Assembly: GCA_963969595.1 (NCBI GenBank)
Contig: OZ018418.1
Coordinates: forward strand, 8,623,001 to 8,687,000
Direction: 5' to 3'
From: Neckera pumila
Lineage: Eukaryota > Streptophyta > Bryopsida > Hypnales > Neckeraceae
Length of the DNA: 64,000 bases
The position numbers and the translations under genes are program-made. Of this stretch, positions 11,223-24,175 are shown one piece after another. How positions within the stretch are numbered: position 1 is the stretch's first letter; every line of letters begins with the position of its first letter. The notes beneath the pieces are model-generated. The model worked only from the letters and a program-made list of their open reading frames with translations. It ran no database searches and was not told where the DNA came from.

Positions 11223-14200
11223 GTTACTTCCAGCCTAACTTCTAGGACACTTGCGCACTAACACCTTAGATGTTGTCAATGCCTTGGCCAACTCAGTCTA
11301 CAAATTGATTGTTGAATTGTAAGCAAGGATCATGATACTTGAAAACTACAGGATACAATAATAGACAAAGGTAGAAAAAATGACATAAATACCTTAGAGC
11401 TCAGCCTTAAGGATAGAAGAATTCTTTGTTACAACAAGTATACTTACAACCTCAAGAAGCGCAGGCACTCAACAATACAGCTTGAAATTACAGTATTTCT
11501 GATATCAAAAGCTTCTAAACCATAACAGTAATACCAACTCAAAAAGCAATCTCTTCATTAGAAAAACAAATCAAATAAAACAACAACCATGTCAAGGTTG
11601 GCTAGGTACCAAAATCTCATCTAAAAAATAGGACAAACTAGTTTCAAAATGTACACACCCTTATCAATCCAAAAAAGGAAGACATTTAAGCAATAGACAT
11701 GACATCCTCTCAACAACACACTTTAACAATAACAGTCTTTTTAATTGCAAACCATAACACTAGCATTACTTCAAAATTTCTCAACTCAGTAGAAAAGCAA
11801 AAACTCACACTTGCGGTTATAAGGAGATTGCAAGGAGACAAGAGTTCAAACAAGAAAAGACCGGTGGTTATAAAGCCTTTGCATCTGTGGTTTGGTGTAC
11901 TAGTAGGTGCCATATTTGTATTTTCATTCCTCTTTGATGTGCTTGCTTGTAACTAGATCAATTGAACAATTTTTCCACAATTCAGTAGGTGGATTACAGT
12001 AGGAATAGTGGACAATTACCAGTTGTGTCAACAGAGGAGAAGGTGGCTTCTTGTTTGTATAAGGAATCAGAATTTTTCTTGTTTAAGGCAGTGAAAATAC
12101 AGCTGAAGATTGACAATTGTTTACTCCATCAAGGGCGTTTTACTCTCAATAATAATCCTATAGTTACTCAAGAGGTTTCATTGGGATGACCACTCTCTCA
12201 TGAACACTAATAAAATTAGGTTCTTGTCATTGAGAATTTCTACTCTAAATCGTCTAGTACTTTATATCAAAACATAAACAATGTTGAGGACTGGTATCGT
12301 AATTGCATCTAGAATTTTTGCAAGAAAAAACTAAAAAACTTTATCAATGCATGCCAAGGGGATAACGAAAGCCAAATCTGAGAAAGTACACCAGCTCGGA
12401 ACCCCAGCAATGGCAATGTTGTGGCAAATGACGACTTCCCGACAACGTTGAGCTAGGTCACTTGCACACTTAACTCCTAAGATCTATGATCTATAACTAC
12501 TTATGATCATGAAGCACGTTGCCTAAGGAAATGAATCTACAATCTAATTAAGCATACTCATAAATTTAGTGATGCTCAAACCCTACAAAAAAAAGTGAAG
12601 TAAATTATCAACACAACAAAGCAAATGGTAAGTCCAAGAATACCTAACCTGTAGAGCTTGCACAACTGCACCAAGTTTCAGGAATATGTTTGCTACGCTC
12701 TCTAGGATTAGTTGTCAACTTGGTGACTTTAGAAGTTAAGGAAATTTGTGATAGAGACAGCAAAAAATAAATGAAGTAGGGCAAACAAGCTTTAAAAAGG
12801 GAGAAGCATGCGGTGCAAATACAACTTGAAGGTTCTAATCCTAAACTTTTTGAGCTCCAGGGCTTCCTAAATTGATGTAACCTAGGGAGTTTATAGGTCC
12901 CTAATTTCAAAATCCAATCAAGCACAACAAATGCTCTTTGGAAAAATACATGCGGAGGAGAGTGTTTTCTTTGCATCAAACACCATTATGATTCCTCATA
13001 CTAATTTTTGCTAACGTTGCAAGCGCGATGGATACCTCCTTCTCCAAAGAGACAAATGTGGTGGAAAAAATCAAGCGTGTTGGACAAATGTATCTCCAAA
13101 CAACCAGGTGATTCCATCTCCAAACATAGAGGTGCGAGATGACTGACAATTTTCTAAAGTAAGAAGAAACTCTAGCAAAAGCCGAATTCCACAAAGTGTC
13201 AAAAGGGCTAAAGAGCTAGACAATCACAAGTTCCAAAGAAAGACAACATTTGAAATCTAAAATAGCTTTTAAACAAGCACGATCTAAAAGTCTAACAGGC
13301 CACATGTTGCAGTAACCCTCAAATACATTTAAAACCGCTTTACTAAAAAGGCTTAAAGAGCTAGATTCCCACAAGTTGAAGATAATTCCAAATTAGACCG
13401 TAAATTAAGGAATATTAATTTGCATTGCATATATCTTGCATAAAGACTCTAGTGGTGTCCTAGCAAAGTAATCCCAATGGTCCCTTTGAGCGTGCTTTGA
13501 CCCTGATGCCTTTATGGGGCGACTCTACAATCGCCCATTGCTATCTTTTCGAGTGGCGCATTATATTTACAAAGGGTATTTCTTTGCCTTTTAATTGGCT
13601 AATGGTGATACAAAGCTTGTCTGAATTGCTAGAGCTTTATCCAATCTTTTTATGAACTTGGATCATTCTAATTGTATTTTGATTTATACTTTAAGCCCAA
13701 GTCATGGGAGCAAAATTTTCAAAAGTTCTATTTTGGGTGGAACACTTTGCCAAAGGATTGTGTTGGAAAGTGGACACGATCAAAAATCTGATTTTGAAGG
13801 AAACAAATTCTCAAATCACGGAAAGGAAGTCTAGAGTTAAGAAGGACAAAAGAGTTTGTCTTTAAAATCCCATTGGTTTAGATTGATGGTACCAATGGAA
13901 ATTTGGCTTTGTACAACTCTAATTGAGCATGTACAAGGTACTCTAGAGATACTTTGTAGTATTTAAATCTGTATTTTATAGTTTGTCTTTGATGCTCTAT
14001 TCCTTGCTTTTGCATCTGCATAATATAGATGATTTTATATGCTTTTATGTTGCATGTCATAGAGTACATGGTATAGATTAGAGTATTATGATTTGATTTT
14101 CTAGATTTGTATTGGAACTTCTAGTTTATACTGTATGTAGTTCTTGCGCAGCAAGAAAACGGTACATGTAGTATTTAATATATTTATTTTTACACTATAC

Positions 14201-14814
14201 ATTTACTTGTACATACTTATGTTGATGTCATTCTCATTATTTATTCACTTTACTATTTTCTTTTGGAAATAGAGTACAAGTGCAAAACATTGGTAGTGGA
14301 TAAGACCACTTTTGGTTTTGCTAATACATTAAGCACATGTCACAATTATAGGGATGTAGGTGTGATGGGTCTTGAGATTTCTTTTTTTGCTTTTGCTCAT
14401 TTTTATTATCATTTATAGTCAAAAATATCTAAAAAATAATGGCTTTGTATTTGGTAGAAGTCCCTAAAAATATGGTGTAGTATATCTAAAAGCCAAAAGT
14501 GCATTAATCACTTCCCTTTTCCACTTCTAGTGTCTAATTAGATATTTAGAATGTAAGTTAGGAGTTTGAAATAGAATTAATCCCTATTGAAGGCCATATT
14601 TATTAAAATGAGAGAATGTGGAGATTCATTTTAATCAAGATCCTAAATTTGTATACAAATGTGTACATTAAATTGAGACAACCCAATAAATTGAGACTTT
14701 GATATGCCAAAATAACAATAAATTTCTTTAAATATAAGAAGCAACACCAACACTCTTTACTTTGCACACTATACAGTCCATATTTCATATTGGTATATGG
14801 GTCCATTACAAGGT
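11223..14814. other. No supported gene in 3.6 kb
   Basis: Minus frames at 12644-12979 and 12976-13194 are the longest. They lack any recognisable motif and contain hydrophobic low-complexity stretches. I see no repeat array. Confidence 0.4.
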
Positions 14815-15628
14815 ATATATGGATGAAAGTACACTACACTAGGTACAATTTCGGCAAAAATCAGGATTACTTTTTAGTATACATTTTCTATTCAAAGTAC
14901 TTGAAGTACTCAAAGTACTTTAGTAGAAAATCCATTATGACATGAGGAAACTATAAATCAATGATTGTAGAATCTTACCTATACAAATTAACATACTTAG
15001 AGACCAGGATTAATGGAATTTGAAAACAAAAAATGGAGATAATGTTGAAAGTTTAAATTTAAAGTAGCATAAGTACTTTTTTATAAATAGAGGCAAAAAA
15101 AAAAGTCATAAAAATATTCAGAATTTTGGAAATTTGAACACTAGCCATCCTATAGTATGCATATATGGTGCTTTATTCATCAAAATATCAACCAAAATAA
15201 TGTTTTATTAGCTTTTTTTCCTCCGCAGAAGATAATATCCATTTGACTTCCAAATTCCAGTAGATATTGCAATTATGGTCTTATTATCACCAAGAATCCT
15301 TTGCATAGTAAATATTCTACCATTGTGCAAACTATTGTGCTTTTTCAATTGTTCATTTGGCCACTACAAAGTACTTTGTACTTTTTTTGCAAATCTGACG
15401 TACTTTTTTTGTTGGTAAAGTACTATATAGAGGATGGCTAAAACTTTGGATTGGGTTAAAATGTGGTAGAATACCTTCTCTACAAGATTACTTATAACAA
15501 GTATCAAATAGAAAGCCAAAATAATGTTTTTGTTTATTTATAAAAAAGAGTTTTATATAAACACATCCCTCCAAAGTACTTTTCCAACGTACTTTTTAGG
15601 GGGGCGTAGTGTGCTTTCACCCATATAT
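14815..15628. mobile_element. MITE-like element with 19-bp inverted ends
   Basis: The left end GGATGAAAGTACACTACAC (14821) and the reverse complement of the right end GGGTGAAAGCACACTACGC (ending 15622) agree at 16 of 19 positions. ATATAT flanks both ends, so a target duplication is possible but ambiguous in AT-rich DNA. Inside, the palindromic motif AAGTACTT or its AAAGTACT variants recurs near both ends (14896-14925, 15070, 15367-15430, 15570-15600). No coding capacity is seen, so this would be a non-autonomous DNA transposon. Superfamily not assigned. Confidence 0.55.
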
Positions 15629-17665
15629 TTTTTTGTTGTCTCTTTGGATAAACTTGCTTGGCACTTTTGAAGTGAAGGATGTTCTAGGGTGTCCAATGAA
15701 ATTTGAACTTAGACCATGACTTATAAGAAATAAAAACTATAAGATCAATTGAAAAAAGATTTTGCAATCACTTAGACAAAGAAGTTCAAAATTACTCATC
15801 AGAAAATATATAAGTGCATCTGAAATTAGAAACAAATAATATGGACAATGGAATTGCAATAAAGACCGCCAAAGCATGATATGATACAAAAAATAACAAT
15901 ACAAATTTATTATATTGTGCAAAATCCACAACATCCAGTTTTGAGATAATAAATCGTAAAAAAATAAGCACAAAGAACTAAAAGAACTTACAAACAAAAT
16001 CCACTTCTTCTATCCAAACATTTTTTTCTATTTTATTCTATTTTTTTAGGCATATTCTTAAAAAATAACCTATCAATTTGAACAAATCTTTACAAACTCT
16101 TTTTGAAACATTTTCTTTCTTTCAATTTTTTGAATTTCTTAAGATGTTTAAAAAACTAAACTTCAAACTTTTAAAACTCCTAATGACTTACTTTGCCTAT
16201 AATCTATTCATCTTCACACTAAAGAATGAATCCTTGCTTTCAGCAACAGCATTCATGTCAACAAACTCTTTGATGACGCAAATCTGTGATTTGAGAATTT
16301 TGATTCAAGGATATGAAGTTTGCACTCTCACACGTGATTTCTAAGTTGTCATGATACAATATGTATGATTCCAGCTTGGGGAGACAACCATGTCCTCACA
16401 CTACAAATTCCCTTGTTTTGTGTCCCACCTACAATACGTACCCTCGTCAATGTGCTGAAATGACATAGGCGTCCAATATTGCAATTGAACGAAATTGGCA
16501 TTTGAAGACTTGTTCTTTATAGAGCTTAAATTTGCCTATCCAAAATTTTAAGATATTTGAAGATTGAACTTTCTTAAAGAAGGTTATGAATGGATGAAGT
16601 TGATTGCTAACCGGTATTTCAACTAATTTTGTTTAACCTAAAAGTTGAAATTAACTTCTAAATTCACTTCTAGACTTTGAATTTTATTATTTTTCAAACT
16701 TCTGTTCTTTTTTTTTTGGATTAATTTGACTCATTTTCATCCAATCTAGCTTGAGTTCTAAACCTCACTTACTTGTATCTTACTTGTTTTAAGTCTATTT
16801 TCTAAATAGTTTGAATCTAACTTGCACTTTGGCTATGGTTTAGGTTCCTAATTACATAACTTAGAGGGAAAAAATGGGATTTAGAAACTCACCTTAGATT
16901 GAACCTCATCTATGTGATGGTCAAAAACGCCCTCAAAGCCGTCCTTTTTCACTATTTTGTCCTTTCTTGAATTGTGATCCCTGCTAATTTTTAGAGTTTT
17001 TTAATACAAGTTGTAGAATTGAATTCCAAAATCTACTTGCTATTTCTTCCTAAGTTTTCCTTCTTGTTTCTTTTTTCTATTTTTCCTTTGTTTTTCCTTT
17101 TTACTCCTTTTTTTGCCTTCTACTTCTATTCAATAATTTAAATTCTCTAGTTGACTTTGTAATAGAATTTGTGTTCAAATTCCTAGACAATAATTTGAGT
17201 AATGCAATATTTAACCCAAAGTCAATTATTATTTAATCCAACTTCTAATGCATTATTGGAATTCCTTGCATATCCACCTAACCTTTTCACTTATCAACTT
17301 CTAATACTAGATTAATGCATCATTTTCTTAATTATCAAATTGCAATTGCACTTCTAGCTTAATAGATCTCTCCATATGGATGCAACCAAAAGAAAATGTT
17401 TTAAATTTGACTTTGTTGATTGTTTCTCAAGCAATTAGATCTCTTTTTTTTTGTAATTCCTACAATGTTAGCTTTGTCTTTTTTCCAACTTCTAATTCCT
17501 CTATTGATATGGCCTTAAATTTCTACCTTTAGGCCCTGAATTTACTGAATAAGAATGATTGAATTTTTGTTGTTCCCTAATTTTCAAAATTTGGACTCCC
17601 TAGACTTCTAGAAGTTGGCACTCTTTAGTTCCCAAATTTAGACTTTTTGAATATCCAAACTTTGG
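15629..17665. other. No supported gene; T/C-rich low-complexity DNA
   Basis: The plus frame at 16078-16344 is rich in Phe and Leu and reads as AT-rich noise. 16600-17600 is built from variants of CTTCTAATT and similar words without a clean period. Confidence 0.4.
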
Positions 17666-17749
17666 CTCCACTATAAGGGAGCAGTGTCAATTTGGACATT
17701 TTCGTCAATTAGGACATGTCAATTCGGACATTGTTTTCTTATAGTGGAG
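17666..17749. mobile_element. 84-bp foldback MITE-like hairpin
   Basis: The ends are a perfect 12-bp inverted repeat, CTCCACTATAAG and CTTATAGTGGAG, and pairing continues imperfectly inward (GCAGTGTC against GACATTGT). The interior repeats GTCAATT..GGACA. No clear target duplication is visible. Confidence 0.5.
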
Positions 17750-18112
17750 TTCCCTTGCCTTTGTGCGATGGAATAACCATTTTAGCCTAGCCGGTTATTA
17801 GTAGGCACTAGCGTATTGGACAGGTCCTACAGGGGGCTAGTTTGGCCTTCTAGAATTTGGTTTGGGCCTCTGGATCCCAATTTTAGCAGGATAAAATCTG
17901 GGGGTTTTTTCTCACAATTGAAGGCTAATTTTTGAATGAGTGAGGTCTTGAATCTTTTTAGAGGCTATTTGGACACATTTCAATCTATGAAAACTAAATT
18001 TTGGAGCTAAGGCTTGATACTAAATTTGAATTAACTTTGGGCTAGACTTGACACTAACGTTGAGATACTCTTGGTATTTTGGAAACTACATTTTAACCAT
18101 TGATGTTTTTTG
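17750..18112. other. No gene seen
   Basis: Unique AT-rich sequence leading into the left arm of the inverted repeat that flanks the simple-repeat block. Confidence 0.45.
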
Positions 18113-18592
18113 AGGCCTTTAGAAGACTATAAGTTCCTGGACTATGGGAAATGTAGATATTCTACCACATCAACATGTTCAAGAGATTGTTATGTCAGAT
18201 AATACATTTCATTAATTTTTTAATATTTAAAAAATACATATATTTTAATTTTAATTTTTTTCAGTTTCAATTTTTAATTTTTTAATTTTTTAATTTTTTA
18301 ATTTTTTAATTTTTTAATTTTTAATTTTTTTAATTTTTTAATTTTTTAATTTTTTAATTTTTTAATTTTTTAATTTTTTAATTTTTTAATTTTTTAATTT
18401 TTTAATTTTTTAATTTTTTAATTTTTTAATTTTTTAATTTTTTAATTTTTTAATTTTTTTAATTTTTTAATTTTTTAATTTTTTAATTTTTTAATCTTTT
18501 TAATTTTTTAATTTTTATTATTTTCAAATTTTGATAATAGTTTGCTGGTTTCCAATAAAGAGAACAACCTTGAAATAGTCTTCTAAAGGCCT
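18113..18592. repeat. Inverted arms enclosing an (AATTTTTT)n block
   Basis: A perfect 18-bp inverted repeat, AGGCCTTTAGAAGACTAT at 18113-18130 and its complement at 18575-18592, encloses about 444 bp. Similarity continues weakly outward. Most of the interior (about 18259-18516) is an 8-bp simple repeat, AATTTTTT, about 30 copies with a few length variants. Confidence 0.7.
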
Positions 18593-21500
18593 TAAAAAGC
18601 ACCTAATGGGCTACTTTGGATGTTTGAAAACCAAACAAAAATACAAATGTAGACGTTTGAAAACCAAGCTCAGACGTACAAACAAACAGTTTGGAAATCA
18701 ACTTTGGAAGTTTATTTAGGCTATACTTTGAGAAGTCTTGGAATTTTTTGTGAGCTTTTTATATGGCATATTATTATAAGAAAACTGTGTTTTAGGTGAC
18801 TATGAGCCCCTAAGTTAGAACTTGAGCCTCAGAATTTTATTTTTTTTGCTTTTTGCTCATATTTATCATTAATTAGAGTTCAAAAGACGTTATAAGTGTA
18901 TTCACATGGCATTTGGACAAAATCCCTACGAATGTGGTGAAAATTGTCCAAGATGTTTGGAAGCGCTCTAAGCACTTCTATTTACTAAAATTTAGATCTA
19001 CTTAGGTGTTTGAGAGGACATTTAAGGGTTGAGATGATATTAAGCCTTGATAGCAAAACTGTAGAACCACCTAAGCATAGACTATTGAAGGGTTTGACAA
19101 AAGTATATACTTAGAATAAAAAAACAAAAGATTAGGAAAGAAATCATGTGACAATGCAAGTAAAAACTAGGACTAGGATTACTGCCAATCTACGAGCAAA
19201 GAATGGCAATTTTAACCAAAAAGCATGCCAAGAGCGTAACAGTGAAGGTTGATTGCTAGATTCCCTAGACCAAAAATCATTCCCCCCCGGGAAGGAATTA
19301 ACCCTATATTCAAAATGATCCTCCCCCGGATGGAAATTAAACTGGAAGGTATTGAATTAGACACTTCTTTGATCAATGCAAAGTAAGATGTAAACTTGCA
19401 CATGATATTTGGAAACTTTTAAGAGGTTGCCCAAAAAGTTTCGTAGTTTTTTAAATTACGGAAATGACTCCATGGGAAGTCAACTGTGTTTTTACTCACT
19501 GGAAAATCTTTAGAAAATTCCAAAGTGGTGGTAAAATCTCACAAATAATGAGGATAGAACGTTTAGTGCTAATAAAATGCTTGACTAAATTCCATTATAT
19601 TCCGACCCCGACAAGTACCAGAACCAATGGCCTTAACGGATTTTTAACGGATTTAAAAACATTTGTTGTGTTGACCAGCACACCAGGAGCTCACAATTTC
19701 CGATTGGAGTCAACTTGGACTCTTTTCTGACTATCTTGAACCTCACTAACAACCCAAGCCAATCAAAACTTGAAAGTAAAATCATTTCCAACAATTGGAT
19801 TTTTTACTCTTTTTATCACTACGCTAAACGTTGGTTTTGACGTGCGAAATGGCCTGGAAATTGGGGGTTGAGGGATTGTAGGACTAATTTGGGTCTTCTG
19901 AAGACAAGAACGCAATTGGTTTAGAGTTTGGAGCATTTTTCCAAAAATTAGAGCAATCACAGCAGTAGTATAGAATTTTAATTAAGTTAATTTGGATTTA
20001 CCTAGGAGTAAAAGTAGGTAATTGGAGGGAAGGTGAGGGCCTTGAGCAAGTATATAAGGCCACCTCCTCCCCTCTCTTTGCACTCCTTTTTTATTTCGTA
20101 AGCTTTGGCCAAAACGCGGCCACGTTATTGGAATTTAGGCAGTTTGCCAAAAACTTGTTTGAATTGCAATTTGGAGTTATTTTTGCTCCTTGATTTCTCT
20201 ATTACCTCTTGTGTTGAGCCCATTCCAAAGGATGTTGGGGGCCCTTTGGAAAGCTTGCTAACCCTTGCGCTTGAATTATTCTTGAGATCATTTTGAGTAC
20301 TAAAGCCAAGGATATTTGAGCAAAATCTTGACTTTGCCGTTAGTTCAAATACCTTGGAGCTTGAATTAATTGTGTTTGAAGAGTCTTTGTTCATTAACTT
20401 TATTCCTACAAAGCTTTGGTGTAGAATTTTCAGCCATTAGTTTGAGAAAATCCCCCTAGGGTCTTGCCAAGGGAATACTTGGTCCAAAATATTGTTTGAA
20501 AGTCTTAAAGAGATTTTGGGTTGGATCCAAAACTCTTGAAGTCCCACGTGTAAAAAAACTCTTGCAAAATTGTTCCAAAATTTGAGGTTAAGACCCCTAA
20601 TACGGCAAAACTATTGCCTATTGAGTCCTCCCTTTATCACATTTTTTACTAAAATCTTTAGATAAATTTCCTAGAAAGTTGGGCCTAAACCCCCTGGATG
20701 GCAAAGCTTTGCACCGAGTTAAAATTTTCCAGTTTAAGTTGTGTTAAGGGGTCCCCAATTGGAGACCCAAATTTTTGGTTTTAAAAAACCGGAACTTTGG
20801 CAACAATCGGTAGTTCAAAAGTCAGAAAATACCAGTCCAGCAGCCGGTTGAGAGTCAGCCAGCCAGTTCAAAAATTCAAGAATCCAGCCAAGACAATCGG
20901 TAGGTACTGGCTAGCCAGGTCTGTGACCAACTCGGCTTGTCAGATTGTATTGTTCTGGATGCTCATTGTTCTGGATCGCTTACTTAGTACTAAATTGCTA
21001 ATTGGGCTGATTTCCTCACATACATCCATCAAAAACGACCAAAATTGGGAGGATACCTATAGGGTCCCAAAATTTTGGTTTAAATTGATTTTTTCTAAAC
21101 TAACTGACGGCTCTAGAATTACAATTTACAAAGACTAAGAGATTGTGAGGCAAGGATTTTTTACAGGAATTTTGAAAGTTTATAAATCAGGTATAGTGGA
21201 AACCAACGCAGTTGTTTTGGAAAATCCAGAGTGTTCAATTCTCAAGCAAATTAAGCCAGAGAGCCTGTGAGAGGGAGAGCTAACAAAAAATCAGACTTTT
21301 TTTAAGTCCAGAGTCTTATGAGAAGGGAAGCCTCTAAATTTCAGATTTCTTGAACTGGGTGACACAGATCAGTACCAGAGCTCGCCCTGCAGTATCAAGT
21401 TTGAAAAAATCAGATTATACAAGGCCAAATCAACTCAAAGTCAACTCCAGGCTTGATCATCCATCCTCACTCAGTCAGCTCAGTTCATTTTCAAACTGAG

Positions 21501-21827
21501 GAAGTCATTCTCAATTCATTTTAGAAGTTTCAAAACTCAAAGCTCTCTGTCTCACTCCAGTTTCTCAAACTCAGCTACGAAATTAACAAAATCCATTTTG
21601 CATAAGAGAAGTATATGTAATTCAAGGATGTTGAATAGTTTGTAAGCCAACCATTAGAATGTTGAAATTCCCTAGATTTAGTTAGATTTTCTTATAAGAC
21701 GAATAGATAAGACAAAATAGGGAATAGTTGACCTTGGAAAGATTCTAGAGTTACTTATTTGTAGAAGAAGTTACACAAACCTTGTTTAAAGACTTTGTTA
21801 GTGCCAATAGAATTAGCCAAGAATTTT
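18593..21827. other. No supported gene; one promoter-like site
   Basis: Frames are short (the longest is 113 codons at 20797-21138) and without motifs. The copy of DNA into which the Copia element inserted continues across the insertion at 27222. Confidence 0.4.
20051..20059 (+). promoter_or_regulatory. TATA-box-like site
   Basis: TATATAAGG lies about 30 bp upstream of a pyrimidine-rich start-like region (CTCCCCTCTCTTTGCACTCC). This is the arrangement of a plant RNA polymerase II core promoter or of a retroelement LTR. No gene or paired LTR was found downstream, so its role is unknown. Confidence 0.3.
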
Positions 21828-21832
21828 GCTTT
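21828..21832. other. Copia target-site duplication, left
   Basis: GCTTT directly before the left LTR; the same five bases follow the right LTR at 27217-27221. Confidence 0.9.
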
Positions 21833-22106
21833 TGACAGTACGTTTTCACTCGGACTCCATCTCTCGATAAGAGATGAAGCTGCCTACGTACCTCAGGCTC
21901 AAAATCACATTATCTCTGAATAGCCTAAGGATCAGAGTGATGATACGTAGTTCTGGCTGAGAAGCAACGCGACTCCTCAGAACCTCAACCTTTAAGAGGT
22001 ACAACCTTAACCTTGAAGAGGTACGAACTAGTGGTATGAAACGGCAGTATACTGACCGTATACGCATACGTAGCCAAGCTACCTGACCATTGACCAGGTC
22101 TCGACA
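21833..22106 (-). repeat. 3' LTR of the Copia element
   Basis: 274 bp, identical to the other LTR. It contains a small dyad CATCTCTCGATAAGAGATG (7-bp stem) at 21859-21877 and a doubled AAGAGGTAC motif. The 73-codon frame inside it is present in both LTRs and is not taken as a gene. Confidence 0.95.
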
Positions 22107-22117
22107 CTCCCCCTCTT
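22107..22117 (-). other. Polypurine tract of the Copia element
   Basis: On the coding strand AGAGGGGGAG directly precedes the 3' LTR, the expected position for plus-strand priming. Confidence 0.75.
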
Positions 22118-22200
22118 GGCGGAGGTGGGATGCCAGAAAACCGGTTCTGTTTGACCTAATCGCAAAGTATCGTAGTTTTTCAAAATCCTGTCACTAGTCG

Positions 22201-23836
22201 TTATGAACTAAGTTGTGTCTTTTCCTTTCGGACTTGTGCTAACGATCGCATCTTCATTGACAACATATGTTTGTGGTGGGAAGATGGTGGTAACGTTTTT
22301 GTAAACAAATCAGCGATGTTCTCGGCAGAGGTAATCTTCTCGATGGATATGGTGCCGATTTTTGTTTGCTCAGCAGCATAGAAGATTTTCGGTGTCAAAT
22401 GCTTCGTATTGTTGGATTTAATGAAACCTTCTGACATCTGGTGCCGGCAGGCGTCATTATCCTCGAAGATCTTCATAGGTTTTATATCAATCTCGAGGTT
22501 TGCTAACGTTTTTAGGCTTGATGACATATTTCGCAGCCAAACAGCTTCCTTGGTGGTGTCAAATAAGGCGATCAATTCAGCATGATTTGAAGATGTTGCG
22601 ACTGTGGGTTGTAGCTTCGAACTCCAGGAGATCGCTAAATCAGCCATAGTAAAAACGTAGCCGGACTGCGACCTTCCTTTCTCAGGAGCCGACAGGTACC
22701 CGGCATCTGCATAACCTTTAATCGGTTGGAAATTTCTTTCAAAAAGAATGCCGTAGTCTCTGGTCCCGTTCAAGTAACGTAGCATATGTTTTACTCCGCG
22801 CCAGTGTCGTTTAGTCGGTTCCGCGCTATGTCTTGACAATAAATGAGTTGAGAACTTCAGGTCTGGTCTTACATTTAGCGATAACCAAGACATTGACATT
22901 ACAGCGGTAATATATGGGTACTCCGAAGAGAGTATCTCTTCATTCTCTCGCAACGGACCATACTCGTCTTGATCCGTTTTTAGGGTTCTGACCGTTAAAG
23001 GTGTGGAGACTGGATGAGCCTCTGACATCGCGAATTTCTCGAGAAGTCTACTTGTATATGAAGTCATATGCAAGAATACAGAGCCGTCCTCAAAATGCTC
23101 TAGTTCCACGCCTAAGCATCTTGGAGTTCGTCCATAGTCCTTGACTTTGTACTTGTGTTTCATCAGGTCAACAGTTTTCTCGACTGCTGCCCGAGTGCCG
23201 AAGATATTTAAGTCATCGACATAAATTGCGATCAGCACAAGGTGCTTTCCTCTGCGGTTCACAAATACACAAGGTGTGTATTTATTTGCTTTAAAACCCT
23301 GTTGGATCAGATAATCCGTTAAATTCTGGTACCATAGTCGTCCAGACTGTTTCAAGCCATAAATGGCTTTCTGGATCCTTACAACTTGACCCAGTTCTCT
23401 CTTTCTCTTCCTAGAGATGATATTCAGATTTTCAAGATTGGTAGGATCTGAGGAGGGGGCAAACGTCACACGTTTATGGCCCTTTCCCAAATCCTGCGTT
23501 TTCTTGTTGACTAGCTCTACTTTTGCTCTCTGGGACTGTCCCGAGTTGCCCATATCCTGCATTGAGCTCTCTTTTGTCGAGTTGATGGATTCTACCCCTT
23601 CGGGGAGCTCCATATACATTTCTTTGTCCATCCTGCCATACAGGTAGGCTGTGACAATATCTAACAGTCTAAATGAGAGTCTTTCCTGCACAGCCAGAGC
23701 TATTAGGAATCTGAATGTAATTGAATCCATTACTGGGCTGTAGGTGAAATCATAGTCAATTCCAAACTGTTGAGTAAAGCCCTTCGCAACTAAGCGTGCT
23801 TTATAGCGGATTATCTTTCCTTCAGAGTCTCTTTTC
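22201..23836 (-). CDS. Copia reverse transcriptase and RNase H
   Basis: Copies element RNA into DNA in the virus-like particle. The open frame reads from KKRDSEGKI (about 23836) through RYKARLVAKGFTQ, the RT core LLDIVTAYLYG, the catalytic IYVDDLNIFGT, and then RNase H with its three acidic positions in GYADAGY, HAELIAL and EDNDA. It ends at 22201 in a basic tail. An unusual polar segment of about 70 residues (VESINSTKESS to KRKRELGQ) lies between MYMELPEG and VVRIQKAIYGLKQS, where most Copia RTs have a short linker. The upstream part of pol is in another frame because of an A6 run at 23842-23847. Confidence 0.9.
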
Positions 23837-24175
23837 TTTGCAAAAAACCCATTTAGAACGAATGGGTTTCATATCAAGTGTCTTAGGCTGCGGCACCCCA
23901 AAGACTTGTCTTTCTTTCATTGAATTCATCTCATCTTGCATTGCACGGTTCCAGTGCGGCCATTCTATTGATCTCTTTGCTTGTGGGACCGTTTTTGGTA
24001 TGTCAGGGTTTTCTAAAATAGCATTGACGGTGTGCACCATCAAGGCTTCATTCTTACAAATGGTTCGTCTATCCCAGACGTGATCAGTGAGTGCTACATC
24101 CGTTGCTTCTTCGAAGCTAGGCTGGTTAGTTGCTACTCCCCTTGGACCTTGTGTTACTCCCCCTGTCTCCGGCAA
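23822..24175 (-). CDS. Copia pol, linker and start of RT (frame-shifted piece)
   Basis: This piece holds HWNRAMQDEMNSM and KPIRSKWVF, the usual start of the Copia RT domain (W..A...E..S). It ends in a false stop straight after KWVF: the A6 run at 23842-23847 (T6 on the coding strand) has one base too many relative to the family pattern. It is linked to the integrase frame through another frame change in the C8 run at 24178-24185. Confidence 0.85.
   Translation of the reverse strand: MPETGGVTQGPRGVATNQPSFEEATDVALTDHVWDRRTICKNEALMVHTVNAILENPDIPKTVPQAKRSIEWPHWNRAMQDEMNSMKERQVFGVPQPKTLDMKPIRSKWVFCKEKRL

Noticed and set aside
12644..13194. Two adjoining minus frames as a gene
   Set aside because: No motif, splice signals or consistent composition; frames of this size are expected by chance in 64 kb.
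21368..21385. Possible second LTR primer site (CAGTACCAGAGC) linked to the TATA box at 20051
   Set aside because: Only a partial match and no paired LTR or coding region could be found.
21846..22067. 73-codon frame in the left LTR, identical in the right LTR (26956-27177)
   Set aside because: It lies wholly within regulatory LTR sequence and is identical only because the LTRs are.
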